Source: Variovorax sp. J22G73 (GTDB lineage Bacteria; Pseudomonadota; Gammaproteobacteria; Burkholderiales; Burkholderiaceae_C). Taken from it: a DNA stretch of 64,000 nucleotides. Shown here one piece after another: positions 51,447-60,313 of this stretch. Under the pieces are notes generated by a model. It was not told where the DNA came from, searched no databases, and saw only the letters and a list, made by a program, of their open reading frames with translations. Made by a program: the position numbers and the translations under genes. The stretch's first letter is position 1; each line of letters opens with the position of its first letter. The stretch covers positions 248,001-312,000 of the forward strand of contig NZ_JASZYK010000005.1 in assembly GCF_030317035.1 (NCBI RefSeq). Reading direction: 5' to 3'.

Positions 51447-51462
51447 ATGTTACCGCTAACAT
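51447..51462. promoter_or_regulatory. LacI-type operator ATGTTACC-GCTAACAT
   Basis: A 16-bp inverted repeat with seven of eight symmetric half-site bases, between the divergent dehydrogenase and LacI genes, 26 bp from the dehydrogenase ATG. It is one base away from the ATGTTACCGGTAACAT operator I recall for the E. coli gluconate repressor GntR, a LacI-family protein. Confidence 0.7.
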
Positions 51463-51498
51463 CGCACTCGAATGTATAGTTCGGCGCCGTTCGAGTCA

Positions 51499-52602
51499 AT
51501 GCCTGTGCCCCCGAAGAAACCCCTCCCCGCTTCCCCCGCAGAAGAGCCGCGCGTGCGCGCGCCACGACGCAAGCTGGCCACCCACACGATCCACGATGTG
51601 GCGGCGCTGGCGGGCGTGTCGTCGATCACGGTGTCGCGCTATTTCAATGCGCCCGACAAGGTGTCGCAGGCCGTGCGCGAGCGGCTGCGCGAGGTGATCG
51701 CGGCCACCGGCTACGTGCCCAGCCAGGTCGCGGGACGGCTCGCCTCGGGCCAGGGGCGCGTGGTGGGCGCGGTGATGCAGAACACGGCCAGCACCACCTT
51801 CGCCGACCTCGTGCGCGGCATGAACGACGGCTTCGACGCGGCCGGCCTGCAACTGCTGCTGGCCAACACCGACTATTCGCAGCAGCTCGAGGAGCGCGCG
51901 GTGCGCGCCTTCGCGGGCTGGCACCCGAGTGCCCTCATCGTCACGCGCGACGACCACACGCCCGACACCGAGGCGCTGCTGCGCGCGGTGCGCGTGCCGG
52001 TCGTCGAGACCTGGGGCGTGGTGCCGGGGCGGCCTTTTCACCAGGTCGGTTTTCCGCACGAGCAGGTGGGCGTGGAACTGGCGCGGCACTTCATCGCGCA
52101 AGGCGCCAGGCGCATCCGCTTCGCGATGCGTCCGGTGGCGCAGGACTTTCGCGCGCAGCAACGTTCGATGGGCTATGCGTCCGCGATGCGCGAGGCCGGC
52201 CTGAAGGTGGACATCGTCACGACCACCGAGGCGGCCGATGAATTCGAAGCAGGCGCCGAGGTGATGCACCGCCTGCAGCAGGAGCCGAAACGCACGCGCG
52301 CGCAAGCCATCGTGTTCGCCAACGACAGCATGGCCGCCGGCGCGATCCTGCAGGCGCCCTCGCTCGGACTCGAGTTGCCGCGCGACTGCGCCGTGTCGGG
52401 CTTCGGCGACGCGCCCATCGCGGCGCGCCTGCACCCTGCCCTCACCACCATGCGTCCCGCGCCCTACGAGATCGGCATGAAGGCCGCGCGCGTCGTGCTG
52501 GAGCTGATGGCGCAGGCGCCGCAAGGCAAGCCCGCGCCGCCGCAATTGCACGTCGTGCCCTGCCGGCTCGTCGTGCGCGACAGCTCGCGCATCGTGCGCT
52601 GA
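51499..52602 (+). CDS. LacI-family regulator of the sugar-acid locus
   Basis: A repressor of about 367 residues, similar in layout to gluconate-type LacI proteins: helix-turn-helix THTIHDVAALAGVSSITVSR, hinge GRLASGQGRVVGAVMQ and a sugar-binding domain with FANDSMAAGAILQ and VSGFGDAPIAARL. A basic, Pro-rich stretch of about 25 residues precedes the DNA-binding part. An ATG nine codons upstream is also possible. It stands between two operons: divergent from the dehydrogenase-Bug-aldolase-TauE run, with an operator in that gap, and convergent with the long IlvD operon. Confidence 0.9.
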   Translation: MPVPPKKPLPASPAEEPRVRAPRRKLATHTIHDVAALAGVSSITVSRYFNAPDKVSQAVRERLREVIAATGYVPSQVAGRLASGQGRVVGAVMQNTASTTFADLVRGMNDGFDAAGLQLLLANTDYSQQLEERAVRAFAGWHPSALIVTRDDHTPDTEALLRAVRVPVVETWGVVPGRPFHQVGFPHEQVGVELARHFIAQGARRIRFAMRPVAQDFRAQQRSMGYASAMREAGLKVDIVTTTEAADEFEAGAEVMHRLQQEPKRTRAQAIVFANDSMAAGAILQAPSLGLELPRDCAVSGFGDAPIAARLHPALTTMRPAPYEIGMKAARVVLELMAQAPQGKPAPPQLHVVPCRLVVRDSSRIVR

Positions 52603-52605
52603 GGC

Positions 52606-54393
52606 TCAGTAGATCGGCGGCTCCGGCGTCGGCGCGTTGCCGGCCAGGCTCAGGAAGTCGCAGCCCAGATGGGCCTGCGTGACCTCGTGCTGGAACAGCT
52701 TCGTGTAGCCGCGCGTGTAAGGCTGCGGGGGCGCTGTCCAATGCCTGCGGCGCTCGGCGAGTTCCGCGTCGGAAACCAGCATATCGAGGCTGCGCGCGCC
52801 GATGTCCAGGCGCACCACGTCGCCCGTCTTCAGCAACGCCAGCGGTCCGCCGACGGCCGACTCGGGCGACACGTGCAGCACGCAGGTTCCGTAATGCGTG
52901 CCGCTCATGCGCGAGTCGGAAATGCGCAGCATGTCGCGCACGCCCTGCTTCAGCAGCTTCCTGGGGATGGGCAGGTTGCCCCACTCGGGCATGCCCGGGC
53001 CACCCACGGGCCCGCCGTTGCGCAACACGAGCACGGTGCTGGCGTCGCAATCGAGGTCGTCATCCGCCATGGCGGCGAGCATGTCGGCGTTGGAATCGAA
53101 CACCAGCGCGCGGCCCTCATGGCGCAGCAGTTCGGGCGTGGCCGCCGAGGGCTTGATCACCGCGCCATCGGGGCACAGGTTGCCGCGCAGCACGGCCAGC
53201 GCAATGCCGGCCTCGGGGCACTCGGGCGTGCCCCGCTTCAGCGGCGCCGCCGGGTCGAGGATGGTGCCGTCGTCCTCCGAAGGCCACTGCGCGATGTCTT
53301 CGCCCAGCGTGCGACCCGTGACGGTGAGCGCCGACAGGTCGAGGTGCGACGCGATCTTGTTGAGCACCGCCGGCAGGCCGCCCGCGTAGTGAAAGTCTTC
53401 CATCAGCTTCTCGCCCGACGGATAGAGGTTGGCGATGACGGGCACGCGGCGCGCGACGGCATCCAGGTCGTCGATGGTCAGCTCGATGCCCGCGCGCCCC
53501 GCCATCGCGGGCAAGTGCACCGCCGCGTTGGTGGAGCCGCCCAGCGCCATGTAGGCCGTGACGGCGTTGAGGAACGAGGCCTTCGTCACGATGCGCGAAG
53601 GCTTCAGGTCTTCCCACACCATGCCGACGATGCGCTCGCCGCAGCGCCACGACATGCGGCTGTGCTCCGAGTCGACGGCCGGGATGCTCATCGCGCCCGG
53701 CAGCGTGAGGCCCATGGCCTCGGCAATGGCGGTCATGGTGCTGGCCGTGCCCATGGTGTTGCAGGTGCCTGGCGTGCGCGTCATGTGCGCCTCCAGCTTG
53801 ATCCATTCGGCCTGGCCGATGTTGCCGACGGAGCGCTCGGCCCAGAACTTCTTGGTGTGCGTGCCGGCGCCCACGGCCTGGCCCTTGTAGCGGTCGTTCA
53901 TCATCGGGCCGGCGGGCAGGAAGATGGCGGGCACGTCCATCGACAGCGCCCCCATGATCAGCCCCGGCGTGGTCTTGTCGCAGCCACCCATGAGCACGGC
54001 GCCGTCGATGGGCAGGCTGCGCAGCAGCTCCTCGCACTCGATGGCCAGCAGGTTGCGATAGATCATGGTGGTCGGCTTGACCATCACTTCGCCCAGGCTC
54101 AGCGCAGGCAGCTCCAGCGGATAGCCGCCGGCCTGCAGCACGCCGCGCTTCACCGCGTCGGCGCGCTCGCGCAGGTGGGCGTGGCATGGAGAGAGTTCGC
54201 TCCAGGTGTTGATGATCCCGATGACGGGACGGCCCATGAACTCCTCGCGCGCCAGCCCCTGCTGCTGCATGCGCTGGCGGTGCGCGAAGCCGCGGATGTC
54301 GTCGCTCGCGAACCAGCGCTGGCTGCGCAGCTCGTCGAGAGGCTTCTTGTTCATGGTCGTCGTTGTCTTTGCGGGAGCGTCTTCTTTGGGCAT
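52606..54393 (-). CDS. IlvD/Edd-family sugar-acid dehydratase (L-arabonate dehydratase-like)
   Basis: A 595-residue Fe-S dehydratase. The N-terminal KKPLDELRSQRWFASDDIRG and NTWSELSPCHAHL are typical of pentonate and hexonate dehydratases rather than of IlvD of branched-chain synthesis. The cluster-region cysteines lie in SPCHAHL, MGGCDKTTPG and GTCNTMGTAST. It should convert an aldonic acid to its 2-keto-3-deoxy derivative, the substrate for the HpaI aldolase encoded just upstream. The start could also be the Met of MNKKPL, 13 codons in. Last gene of a seven-gene operon. Confidence 0.92.
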   Translation of the reverse strand: MPKEDAPAKTTTTMNKKPLDELRSQRWFASDDIRGFAHRQRMQQQGLAREEFMGRPVIGIINTWSELSPCHAHLRERADAVKRGVLQAGGYPLELPALSLGEVMVKPTTMIYRNLLAIECEELLRSLPIDGAVLMGGCDKTTPGLIMGALSMDVPAIFLPAGPMMNDRYKGQAVGAGTHTKKFWAERSVGNIGQAEWIKLEAHMTRTPGTCNTMGTASTMTAIAEAMGLTLPGAMSIPAVDSEHSRMSWRCGERIVGMVWEDLKPSRIVTKASFLNAVTAYMALGGSTNAAVHLPAMAGRAGIELTIDDLDAVARRVPVIANLYPSGEKLMEDFHYAGGLPAVLNKIASHLDLSALTVTGRTLGEDIAQWPSEDDGTILDPAAPLKRGTPECPEAGIALAVLRGNLCPDGAVIKPSAATPELLRHEGRALVFDSNADMLAAMADDDLDCDASTVLVLRNGGPVGGPGMPEWGNLPIPRKLLKQGVRDMLRISDSRMSGTHYGTCVLHVSPESAVGGPLALLKTGDVVRLDIGARSLDMLVSDAELAERRRHWTAPPQPYTRGYTKLFQHEVTQAHLGCDFLSLAGNAPTPEPPIY

Positions 54394-54422
54394 GCGTGGG
54401 GTCTCTGGAAATCGGGTGCGGG

Positions 54423-55232
54423 TCAGTAGGTGGCGGGCCCGTCGGGCGTCTTCGGCGCGCCGCGCTGCTTGAAGCGCGCGGCCACGTCGTCGGCGGTCTT
54501 GCGCAGCAGCACCTGGTCGTTCGCCACCGCCACGAAGAGCGCGCCGAGGTCCAGCAGTTCCTGGGCGCGCGGCTCGTCGTTCATGAGGATGCCGGGCGCC
54601 TTGCCGCACGCCAGGACGCGCGCAATGGCCTTGTCGACGGCGGCGCGCACGGTCGGGTGATTGACCTGCCCTGCGACGCCCATGCTGGCCGACAGGTCGC
54701 CAGGGCCGATGAACACGCCGTCTACACCGTCGACATTGGCGATGTCTTCGAGCCGCTCCAGCGCCTCGGCCGTCTCGACCTGCACGAGCACGCAGATTTC
54801 GTTCGAGGCCTCGGCCACGTACTTCGCGTCGCGGCCGAACTTCGAGGCGCGCACCGTGCCGCCCATGCCGCGCACGCCGTGCGGCGGATAGCGCGTGGCG
54901 GCCACGGCGGCCTCGGCCTCTTCACGCGTCTGCACGAAGGGCAGCAGCAGCGTCTGCGCGCCGATGTCCAGGTACTGCTTGATGAGCACCGTGTCGTTCC
55001 ATGGCGGGCGCACCACGGCGTTGGTGGGGCGATCGCGCTCGGCCTGCACCGCCTGCAGCTGGCGCAGCATGGTGGTCGGGTCGCCGGGCGTGTGCTCCGC
55101 GTCGAGCAGCATCCAGTCGAAGCCGGCGCCGGCCAGCAGTTCGCAGATGTAGGGGTCGGGCAGCGTCGACCACAGGCCGATCTGCGGGATCTTGGCGGCG
55201 AGTGCGTGCTTGAAGGCGTTGCGTGCAGGCAT
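54423..55232 (-). CDS. HpcH/HpaI-family class II aldolase (second of two)
   Basis: A 269-residue aldolase with GLWSTLPDPYICELLAGAGF, catalytic-type LLDAEHTPGD, NAVVRPPWND, metal-site Glu in LVQVETAEAL and Asp in FIGPGDLSASMG. It should cleave the keto-deoxy acid made by the dehydratase to pyruvate and an aldehyde. Its relation to the aldolase of the left module is clear but distant, so the two may handle different chain lengths or stereochemistry. Confidence 0.92.
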   Translation of the reverse strand: MPARNAFKHALAAKIPQIGLWSTLPDPYICELLAGAGFDWMLLDAEHTPGDPTTMLRQLQAVQAERDRPTNAVVRPPWNDTVLIKQYLDIGAQTLLLPFVQTREEAEAAVAATRYPPHGVRGMGGTVRASKFGRDAKYVAEASNEICVLVQVETAEALERLEDIANVDGVDGVFIGPGDLSASMGVAGQVNHPTVRAAVDKAIARVLACGKAPGILMNDEPRAQELLDLGALFVAVANDQVLLRKTADDVAARFKQRGAPKTPDGPATY

Positions 55233-55247
55233 GGTGTGTTCGTTCTT

Positions 55248-56243
55248 TCAGTCGATCTGGACGTTGCCGGCCTTGATGACCTCGGCCATCGCGGCGTAGT
55301 CGGCTTTCAGCCGGTCGGTGAATTCCTGGGGTGTCGATGAGAGCACGTCGAAGCCCTGCTCTTCCAGCGACTTGCGAAAGGCCGGCGTCTTCAGGATCTC
55401 GACCATCTCCTTGTGCAGGCGCTCGACCACGGGCGCGGGCGTGCCGCTGCGCACCAGCATTCCGCTCCACGCCAGCTGCACCACGCCGGGCGCACCGGCC
55501 TCGGCCATCGTCGGCACGTTCGGCAACAGCTTGGAACGCTGCGTGTCGGCCACGGCCAGCACGCGCACGCGGCCACCCTTTTCCTGGCCGAGCACGGCCG
55601 AGAGGTTGTGGAACATCATCGGGATCTGCCCGCCCATCACGTCGTTGAGCGCGGCAGGCCCGCCCTTGTAGGGCACGTGGATCAGTTGCGTGCCGGTCTT
55701 TGCCTCGAACTGCAGTCCCGTGAGATGCATGGTGTTGCCGTTGCCGGCCGAGCCGAAGCTCAGCGTGCCCGGCGCCTTCTTCGCGGCAGCGACCACGTCG
55801 GCCACCGTCTTGTACGGCGTGGCCGCGCCGACCACGAGGACGTTGGGCGTCTGGTTGGTGAGGGTGATCGGCTGGAAATCCTTCAGCGGATCGAAGCCGG
55901 TGGCCTTGTAGAGATGCGGGTTCACGGCCAGCGTGCTGACCGAGCCGAAAAAGATGGTGTAGCCGTCGGCTGCCTGGTTGCGCGCGACGTAGGCGGCGGC
56001 GATGTTGCCGTTGGCGCCGGGCCGGTTGTCGATGATCACGGGCTGGCCCAGGCGCTGCGACAGCAACTGTGCGAAGGGCCGCGCGAACTGGTCGGCGGCG
56101 CCGCCCGCCGGCTGCGGTACGACGAGCGTGACGGGCTTGGCCGGATACGACTGCGCCAGCGCGGAGCTCGCCGCCAACGCCATGGCCGCAACGGCCAAGG
56201 CGGAAAGGGCCACGGCGGCCCGGCGGTTGGTCTTGTTCAGCAT
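55248..56243 (-). CDS. Tripartite-tricarboxylate (Bug) binding protein, right module
   Basis: A 331-residue Bug receptor: signal peptide with AVALSALAVAAMALAASSAL, then YPAKPVTLVVPQPAGGAADQ, PVIIDNRPGANGNIAAAY and LIHVPYKGGPAALNDVMGG, ending NVQID. It lies inside an operon that also encodes an ABC sugar importer, so the cell has two capture proteins for related acids, or uses this one for sensing. Followed by the HpaI aldolase 15 bp later. Confidence 0.93.
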   Translation of the reverse strand: MLNKTNRRAAVALSALAVAAMALAASSALAQSYPAKPVTLVVPQPAGGAADQFARPFAQLLSQRLGQPVIIDNRPGANGNIAAAYVARNQAADGYTIFFGSVSTLAVNPHLYKATGFDPLKDFQPITLTNQTPNVLVVGAATPYKTVADVVAAAKKAPGTLSFGSAGNGNTMHLTGLQFEAKTGTQLIHVPYKGGPAALNDVMGGQIPMMFHNLSAVLGQEKGGRVRVLAVADTQRSKLLPNVPTMAEAGAPGVVQLAWSGMLVRSGTPAPVVERLHKEMVEILKTPAFRKSLEEQGFDVLSSTPQEFTDRLKADYAAMAEVIKAGNVQID

Positions 56244-56259
56244 GAGGTCTCCTGGATTT

Positions 56260-57066
56260 TCAATGCGGGGGGTCGCCGCGCCAGAAGGCGATCTGCGCGG
56301 CGATCTGGTGATCGATCATGGGTTTGCCGCCGATGACCTTCAGGCCGCGCGCAGCGCAGGCGCCCATGAGCTCGGTGTCGCGCGCGGCAACGATGTCGAA
56401 CAGCGCGGCGTCGGTGCGCAGCAGCGCGGCATCGAAGGGCATTGCATCGCCCTCGTGGAGGCCGAGCGAGGTGGCGTTGATGGCGAGGCCGGCCTGGCCG
56501 ATGCCTTTTGCCTCGGTGTCGGCGGCAATGCCCGGGAAGGCCTTGCGCAGCGCGTCCACCAGCTGTTCGGCCCGCCCGGGCTCGCGGTCGACGATGTGGA
56601 TGGTGCGCGCACCCTCGGCCGCCAGCGCGAACGCGATGGCCGTGCCCGCGCCGCCCGCACCCACGAGCATCACGGCGCCATCGGTTCGGAGCACGCCGTT
56701 CGCGCGTGCCGCCTCGACGAAGCCCACGCCGTCGAAGCTCTCGCCCGACCACTGGCCGTCTGCGTCGAGCCGCATCGTGTTGACCACGCCGGTGCGCCGT
56801 GCCTCGGGGCCGAGCCGCGCGCACAGCGCATGCGCGGCGGCCTTGTGCGGGATCGTGAGGTTCAGCCCCTGCAGGTTGCGCACGCGCGCGAGCTGCGCCA
56901 CGATGGCCGCGAAGTCGTCGGGGTGCACGCCCATGGGCACCTGGCACCAGTCGAGGCCGGCGGCCGCGAAGGCCGGGTTGTAGAAGCGCGGCGCGCGCAC
57001 ATGATCGACCGGGTGCGCAAGGATGGGCACGAGGCGGGTGGCACCGCTGAGGTTCGCCGGCACCAC
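56260..57066 (-). CDS. Shikimate dehydrogenase-like (AroE-type) oxidoreductase, catabolic context
   Basis: A 268-residue AroE-fold enzyme with the catalytic Lys75 in LNLTIPHK, Asp112 in SFDGVGF, and the nucleotide-binding VGAGGAGTAIAFAL. The N-terminal block that in shikimate dehydrogenase reads SxSPxxHN, where the serines hold the shikimate carboxylate, here reads HVRAPRFYN. With this change and its place in a sugar-acid operon, it probably oxidises or reduces another hydroxy acid. GTG start, four bases after the permease stop. Confidence 0.86.
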   Translation of the reverse strand: MVPANLSGATRLVPILAHPVDHVRAPRFYNPAFAAAGLDWCQVPMGVHPDDFAAIVAQLARVRNLQGLNLTIPHKAAAHALCARLGPEARRTGVVNTMRLDADGQWSGESFDGVGFVEAARANGVLRTDGAVMLVGAGGAGTAIAFALAAEGARTIHIVDREPGRAEQLVDALRKAFPGIAADTEAKGIGQAGLAINATSLGLHEGDAMPFDAALLRTDAALFDIVAARDTELMGACAARGLKVIGGKPMIDHQIAAQIAFWRGDPPH

Positions 57067-57070
57067 CGCG

Positions 57071-57898
57071 TCAGCCCTTCACCGCGCCGGCAGTGAGCCC
57101 GCTGACCAGGTAGCGCCGCACCAGCATCGAGAACAGCAGCACCGGCGCCATCACCAGCGAGCCGCCCGCGGCGATCTTGCCCCACTCCCAGCCTTCGTAG
57201 TTCATGAAGTTCACCACCGCCACGGGGGCCGTGCGCGCGTCGGTGCGCGTCAGGATGAGCGCGAAGAAGAAGTCGTTCCATGCATACAGGAAGCACAGGA
57301 TGGCCGTGGCCGCGATGCCCGCCGTGGCCATGGGCATCACGATTTCCATGAACACGGTGGCAAAGCCCGCACCGTCCATCAGCGCCGCCTCTTCGAGCGA
57401 GGCGGGCACCGCATCGAAGAAGGGCTGCATCATCCAGATGACCAGCGGCAGGTTGAAGGTCATGTAGATGAGGATCAACCCCGTGCGCGTGTCCAGCAGC
57501 CCCAGCCAGCGGTAGGCCAGGAAGAACGGGATGGTGAAGGCGATGGGCGGCGCCATGCGCGTGAGCAGGATGCCCAGGCCGAGCCCGAAGCGCCCCCGCC
57601 CCGTCCATCGCGACAGCGCGTACGCGGCCGGAATGCCCAGGACCAGTGCCAGCAAGGTCGACACCACGCTCGTGACGAGGCTGTTGACGAAGGATTCCGG
57701 AAAGCCCGCCTGCCACAGCCCCACGTAGTGCTCCAGCGTGGGCATGAACAACATGCGCGGCGGAAACTCCAGGATCATGGGCGTCGGCTTGAACGACATC
57801 TGCAGCAGCCACAGGAAAGGCACCAGCATGACGAACAGGACCAGCGGCACGGCCCAGCGTGCCAGCGGCCAGCGCCGCCTGAATGAAGGCTTGCTCAT
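57071..57898 (-). CDS. Sugar ABC transporter permease, MalG type
   Basis: A 275-residue inner-membrane permease with six hydrophobic segments, the EAA loop SLEEAALMDGAGFATVFMEI and the class-typical end VSGLTAGAVKG. The ATG overlaps the stop of the MalF-type gene (ATGA). Works with that permease and the ATPase encoded on the other side of the divergent promoter. Confidence 0.93.
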   Translation of the reverse strand: MSKPSFRRRWPLARWAVPLVLFVMLVPFLWLLQMSFKPTPMILEFPPRMLFMPTLEHYVGLWQAGFPESFVNSLVTSVVSTLLALVLGIPAAYALSRWTGRGRFGLGLGILLTRMAPPIAFTIPFFLAYRWLGLLDTRTGLILIYMTFNLPLVIWMMQPFFDAVPASLEEAALMDGAGFATVFMEIVMPMATAGIAATAILCFLYAWNDFFFALILTRTDARTAPVAVVNFMNYEGWEWGKIAAGGSLVMAPVLLFSMLVRRYLVSGLTAGAVKG

Positions 57899-58791
57899 TC
57901 GGCACCTTTCGTGCGTTGGCTCAGGCGCATCGCGCCCCAGCTGATGACCACCGTGGCCACCAGCAGCACCACCGTGATGGCGCTCGAATAGCCGAGTTCG
58001 CCGAAGTTGAAGGCCACCAGGTAGGCGTAGTAGTTGGTCACCTCGGTCACCGAGCCGGGCCCGCCGCCGGTGAGCAGGAAGATCAGCGGAAACGCCTTGA
58101 TGCTGTCGATGAGGCGGAACAACGTGCACACCAGCAGCACGGGCGCGATATAGGGCAGCACGATGTGGCCGAACACGCGCCACGCGTCCGCACCGTCCAT
58201 TCGAGCGGCCTCGACGTACTCCGCCGGCAAGGTCTGCAGCGCGGCCAGCACCATGAGGAAGGTGAACGGCGCCCATTCCCAGGTGTCGGCGATCACGATG
58301 GCCCACAGCGCGAAGTCGACGTGCGTGGTCATGGCCGGCAGCGCCACCCCCAGCATGCGCGCGGCCTGGTAGATGGGGCTGATGTCGGGCGTGTAGATGA
58401 GCTTCCAGATCACCGCCACCACGATGGGCGGCAGCACCATCGGGATGACGAACAGGTGCCGAAGCGACTGCCAGCGCTCCTGCCCGGAATGCACGAGCAA
58501 CGCGAGGCCCGTGCCCAGCAATACCTGGAGCACCACCGTGTAGACAGACAGCCGTGCCTGCACCAGCAGCGAGCCCACGAAGCGTTCGTCGCCAGGCAGC
58601 AGCTGGTAGTTGCGCAGCGGCTCCGAGAAATCGCCCAGGGAACCCGGGTTGACCAGCGCCCCCGGCGTGAGGCTGGTCACCAGCAGGAACAGCGTGGGCA
58701 GCCCGGCCACCACCAGCAGGAAAAGCAGGCTGGGCGCAATCGCCATCCGCACGAAGCGGCGACGCTGGCCTTCATAGGAAGCGGCTGGCAT
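57895..58791 (-). CDS. Sugar ABC transporter permease, MalF type
   Basis: A 298-residue permease: first membrane segment IAPSLLFLLVVAGLPTLFLL, EAA loop EYVEAARMDGADAWRVFGHI, last segment ITVVLLVATVVISWGAM. I use the ATG of MPAASYEGQ, 11 bases after the binding-protein stop; the longer frame overlaps that gene. Confidence 0.92.
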   Translation of the reverse strand: MPAASYEGQRRRFVRMAIAPSLLFLLVVAGLPTLFLLVTSLTPGALVNPGSLGDFSEPLRNYQLLPGDERFVGSLLVQARLSVYTVVLQVLLGTGLALLVHSGQERWQSLRHLFVIPMVLPPIVVAVIWKLIYTPDISPIYQAARMLGVALPAMTTHVDFALWAIVIADTWEWAPFTFLMVLAALQTLPAEYVEAARMDGADAWRVFGHIVLPYIAPVLLVCTLFRLIDSIKAFPLIFLLTGGGPGSVTEVTNYYAYLVAFNFGELGYSSAITVVLLVATVVISWGAMRLSQRTKGAE

Positions 58792-58802
58792 CGTGGAAAG
58801 GC

Positions 58803-60170
58803 TCAGACTTTCACGCCGGCGCGTCGCAGCGACGAGAGGGCCTGCTCCTGCGCCTGCTTCATCGATTCGGCGGCCGGCACCTGGCCCGACACCACGCGCT
58901 CCACGGCCTTGTTGACGACATCGCCCACGAGCGGGAACTCCTTCACCGTGCGGTAGGCCATGTAGTTCTTCGTCTTGCCGGGTTGCTCCAGCACCTCGAG
59001 GTACAGCTTGCCGAGGTCCTGCCCGTTGATGGTGTTGATGCGCTTGTATTCGGCGCTCTCGATCACCGAGCGCCGGCAGATCGAGGGGTGGCCCGTGTCC
59101 TTCACGATGCGCGCGGTGAGTTCGGGGCTCAGCGTCCACTTGATGAACTCCCACGCGGCTTCCTTGTTCTTCGCGTTCTTGGGAATCCCGAGGCCCTGGC
59201 TGTTCGACGCCGGGAAATCACCCTTCGGGCCGGCCGGCATGCGCGTGACGAGCGCCGTGTCCTTCACCTTGCTGTCGGGCGAGGTGAGCATGGCGCTGAC
59301 CCACGAAGACGAGTGGATGAAGATGTTGGAGCGCCCACCGATCAGTGCCGAGCGCGCCTGGTCCTCCGTGTAGCCGAGCACGCCCTGAGGGCTGTATTTG
59401 CTCAGCAACTTGCAATAGAAGTCCGTCGCCGCGACCGAGGCGGCGCTGTCGAGCGCCGGCTTGATGTCGCTCGGCGGGTTCACGAACAGGTCGCCGCCAA
59501 AGCCCTGCACATAGGGCGGCAGGAACCAATGGTGCAGATTGGAGCTGACGAAACCTGTCACGCCCTCTTGCCCGTGGATGGCCTCGGCCGCTTTCATGAG
59601 CTCGTCGAACGTCGCGGGCGGTTGCACGCCGCGTTTCTTCATGAGGTCCATGCGGCTGATGCCCATGAGCATCGCCCCGCCCTCCCATGCAAAGCCGAAG
59701 TTCTTGCCGGCCTTGTCCTGGTACGGCAGCTGCGCGCCCTTCACGAAGTCGTCGGGGTTCCAGCTCGCGGGCGTGAGTTTCTTGTCGGCCGTGAAGTCGC
59801 TGAGGTTGGCCAGCAGGCCCGCCGCCACCCAGCGCGCGGCCAGGATGAAAGTGACGTTGCAGAAGTCCCAGGAATTGCCGCCGGAGGACAGCTCCAGGTC
59901 GGCCTGCTGGTTGTAGACCGGAAAGGCCGAGAGCTGCAGGTCGACCGTCATGCCGGTCTGTTGCTCGAACTCGGGGATGTACTTGCGCAGGATGTTGAAG
60001 AAGCCGTGCTGGTAGGCCGCGCCGCGCAGCTTCACGCCCGCGAACGGCTTGGCCTGCGCAAGCGCAGGAAACGCCAGCGTGCCGCCGGCGCCAGCCGCTA
60101 CGCTGGCGGCAGCCACCTTCAGCAGGCGGCGGCGTTGCGAGTTGATGTCGAGAGAGGTCGGGAGGCTCAT
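58803..60170 (-). CDS. Carbohydrate ABC substrate-binding protein with Tat-type signal
   Basis: A 455-residue family 1 binding protein. The N terminus has QRRRLLKVAAASVAAGAGG, a twin-arginine-like signal, so it may be exported folded. Then come family blocks such as YIPEFEQQTGMTVDLQLSA, WDFCNVTFILAARW, and KNKEAAWEFIKWTLSPELT. First gene of the seven-gene minus-strand operon and divergent from the FCD regulator. Ligand unknown; the downstream dehydratase and aldolase suggest a sugar acid or a sugar oxidised to one. Confidence 0.92.
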   Translation of the reverse strand: MSLPTSLDINSQRRRLLKVAAASVAAGAGGTLAFPALAQAKPFAGVKLRGAAYQHGFFNILRKYIPEFEQQTGMTVDLQLSAFPVYNQQADLELSSGGNSWDFCNVTFILAARWVAAGLLANLSDFTADKKLTPASWNPDDFVKGAQLPYQDKAGKNFGFAWEGGAMLMGISRMDLMKKRGVQPPATFDELMKAAEAIHGQEGVTGFVSSNLHHWFLPPYVQGFGGDLFVNPPSDIKPALDSAASVAATDFYCKLLSKYSPQGVLGYTEDQARSALIGGRSNIFIHSSSWVSAMLTSPDSKVKDTALVTRMPAGPKGDFPASNSQGLGIPKNAKNKEAAWEFIKWTLSPELTARIVKDTGHPSICRRSVIESAEYKRINTINGQDLGKLYLEVLEQPGKTKNYMAYRTVKEFPLVGDVVNKAVERVVSGQVPAAESMKQAQEQALSSLRRAGVKV

Positions 60171-60296
60171 GGTCTTGTCTCTTTCTGCCGGATCATCGGT
60201 ATCGCCTGCTGGCGCTTGAGTTGAATATGACAGACAAATAGATTCTAATTCCTCATGGATAACCCGAAACAAAGGGCCAATTCAGGTGGGATAAGC

Positions 60297-60312
60297 TTAT
60301 TTCCGAAAATAA
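60297..60312. promoter_or_regulatory. Palindrome TTATTTCCGAAAATAA upstream of FCD regulator
   Basis: A 16-bp near-perfect palindrome (14 of 16 bases symmetric) ends one base before the regulator ATG, in the 143-bp divergent gap with the binding-protein operon. The regulator has no visible ribosome-binding site apart from this element, so binding here would block both transcription and translation. Good candidate for autoregulation. Confidence 0.5.
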
Positions 60313-60313
60313 T

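Noticed and set aside
52606..54393. Branched-chain amino acid dihydroxyacid dehydratase (ilvD)
   Set aside because: The N-terminal sequence and the HpaI aldolase neighbour match the sugar-acid dehydratase branch instead.
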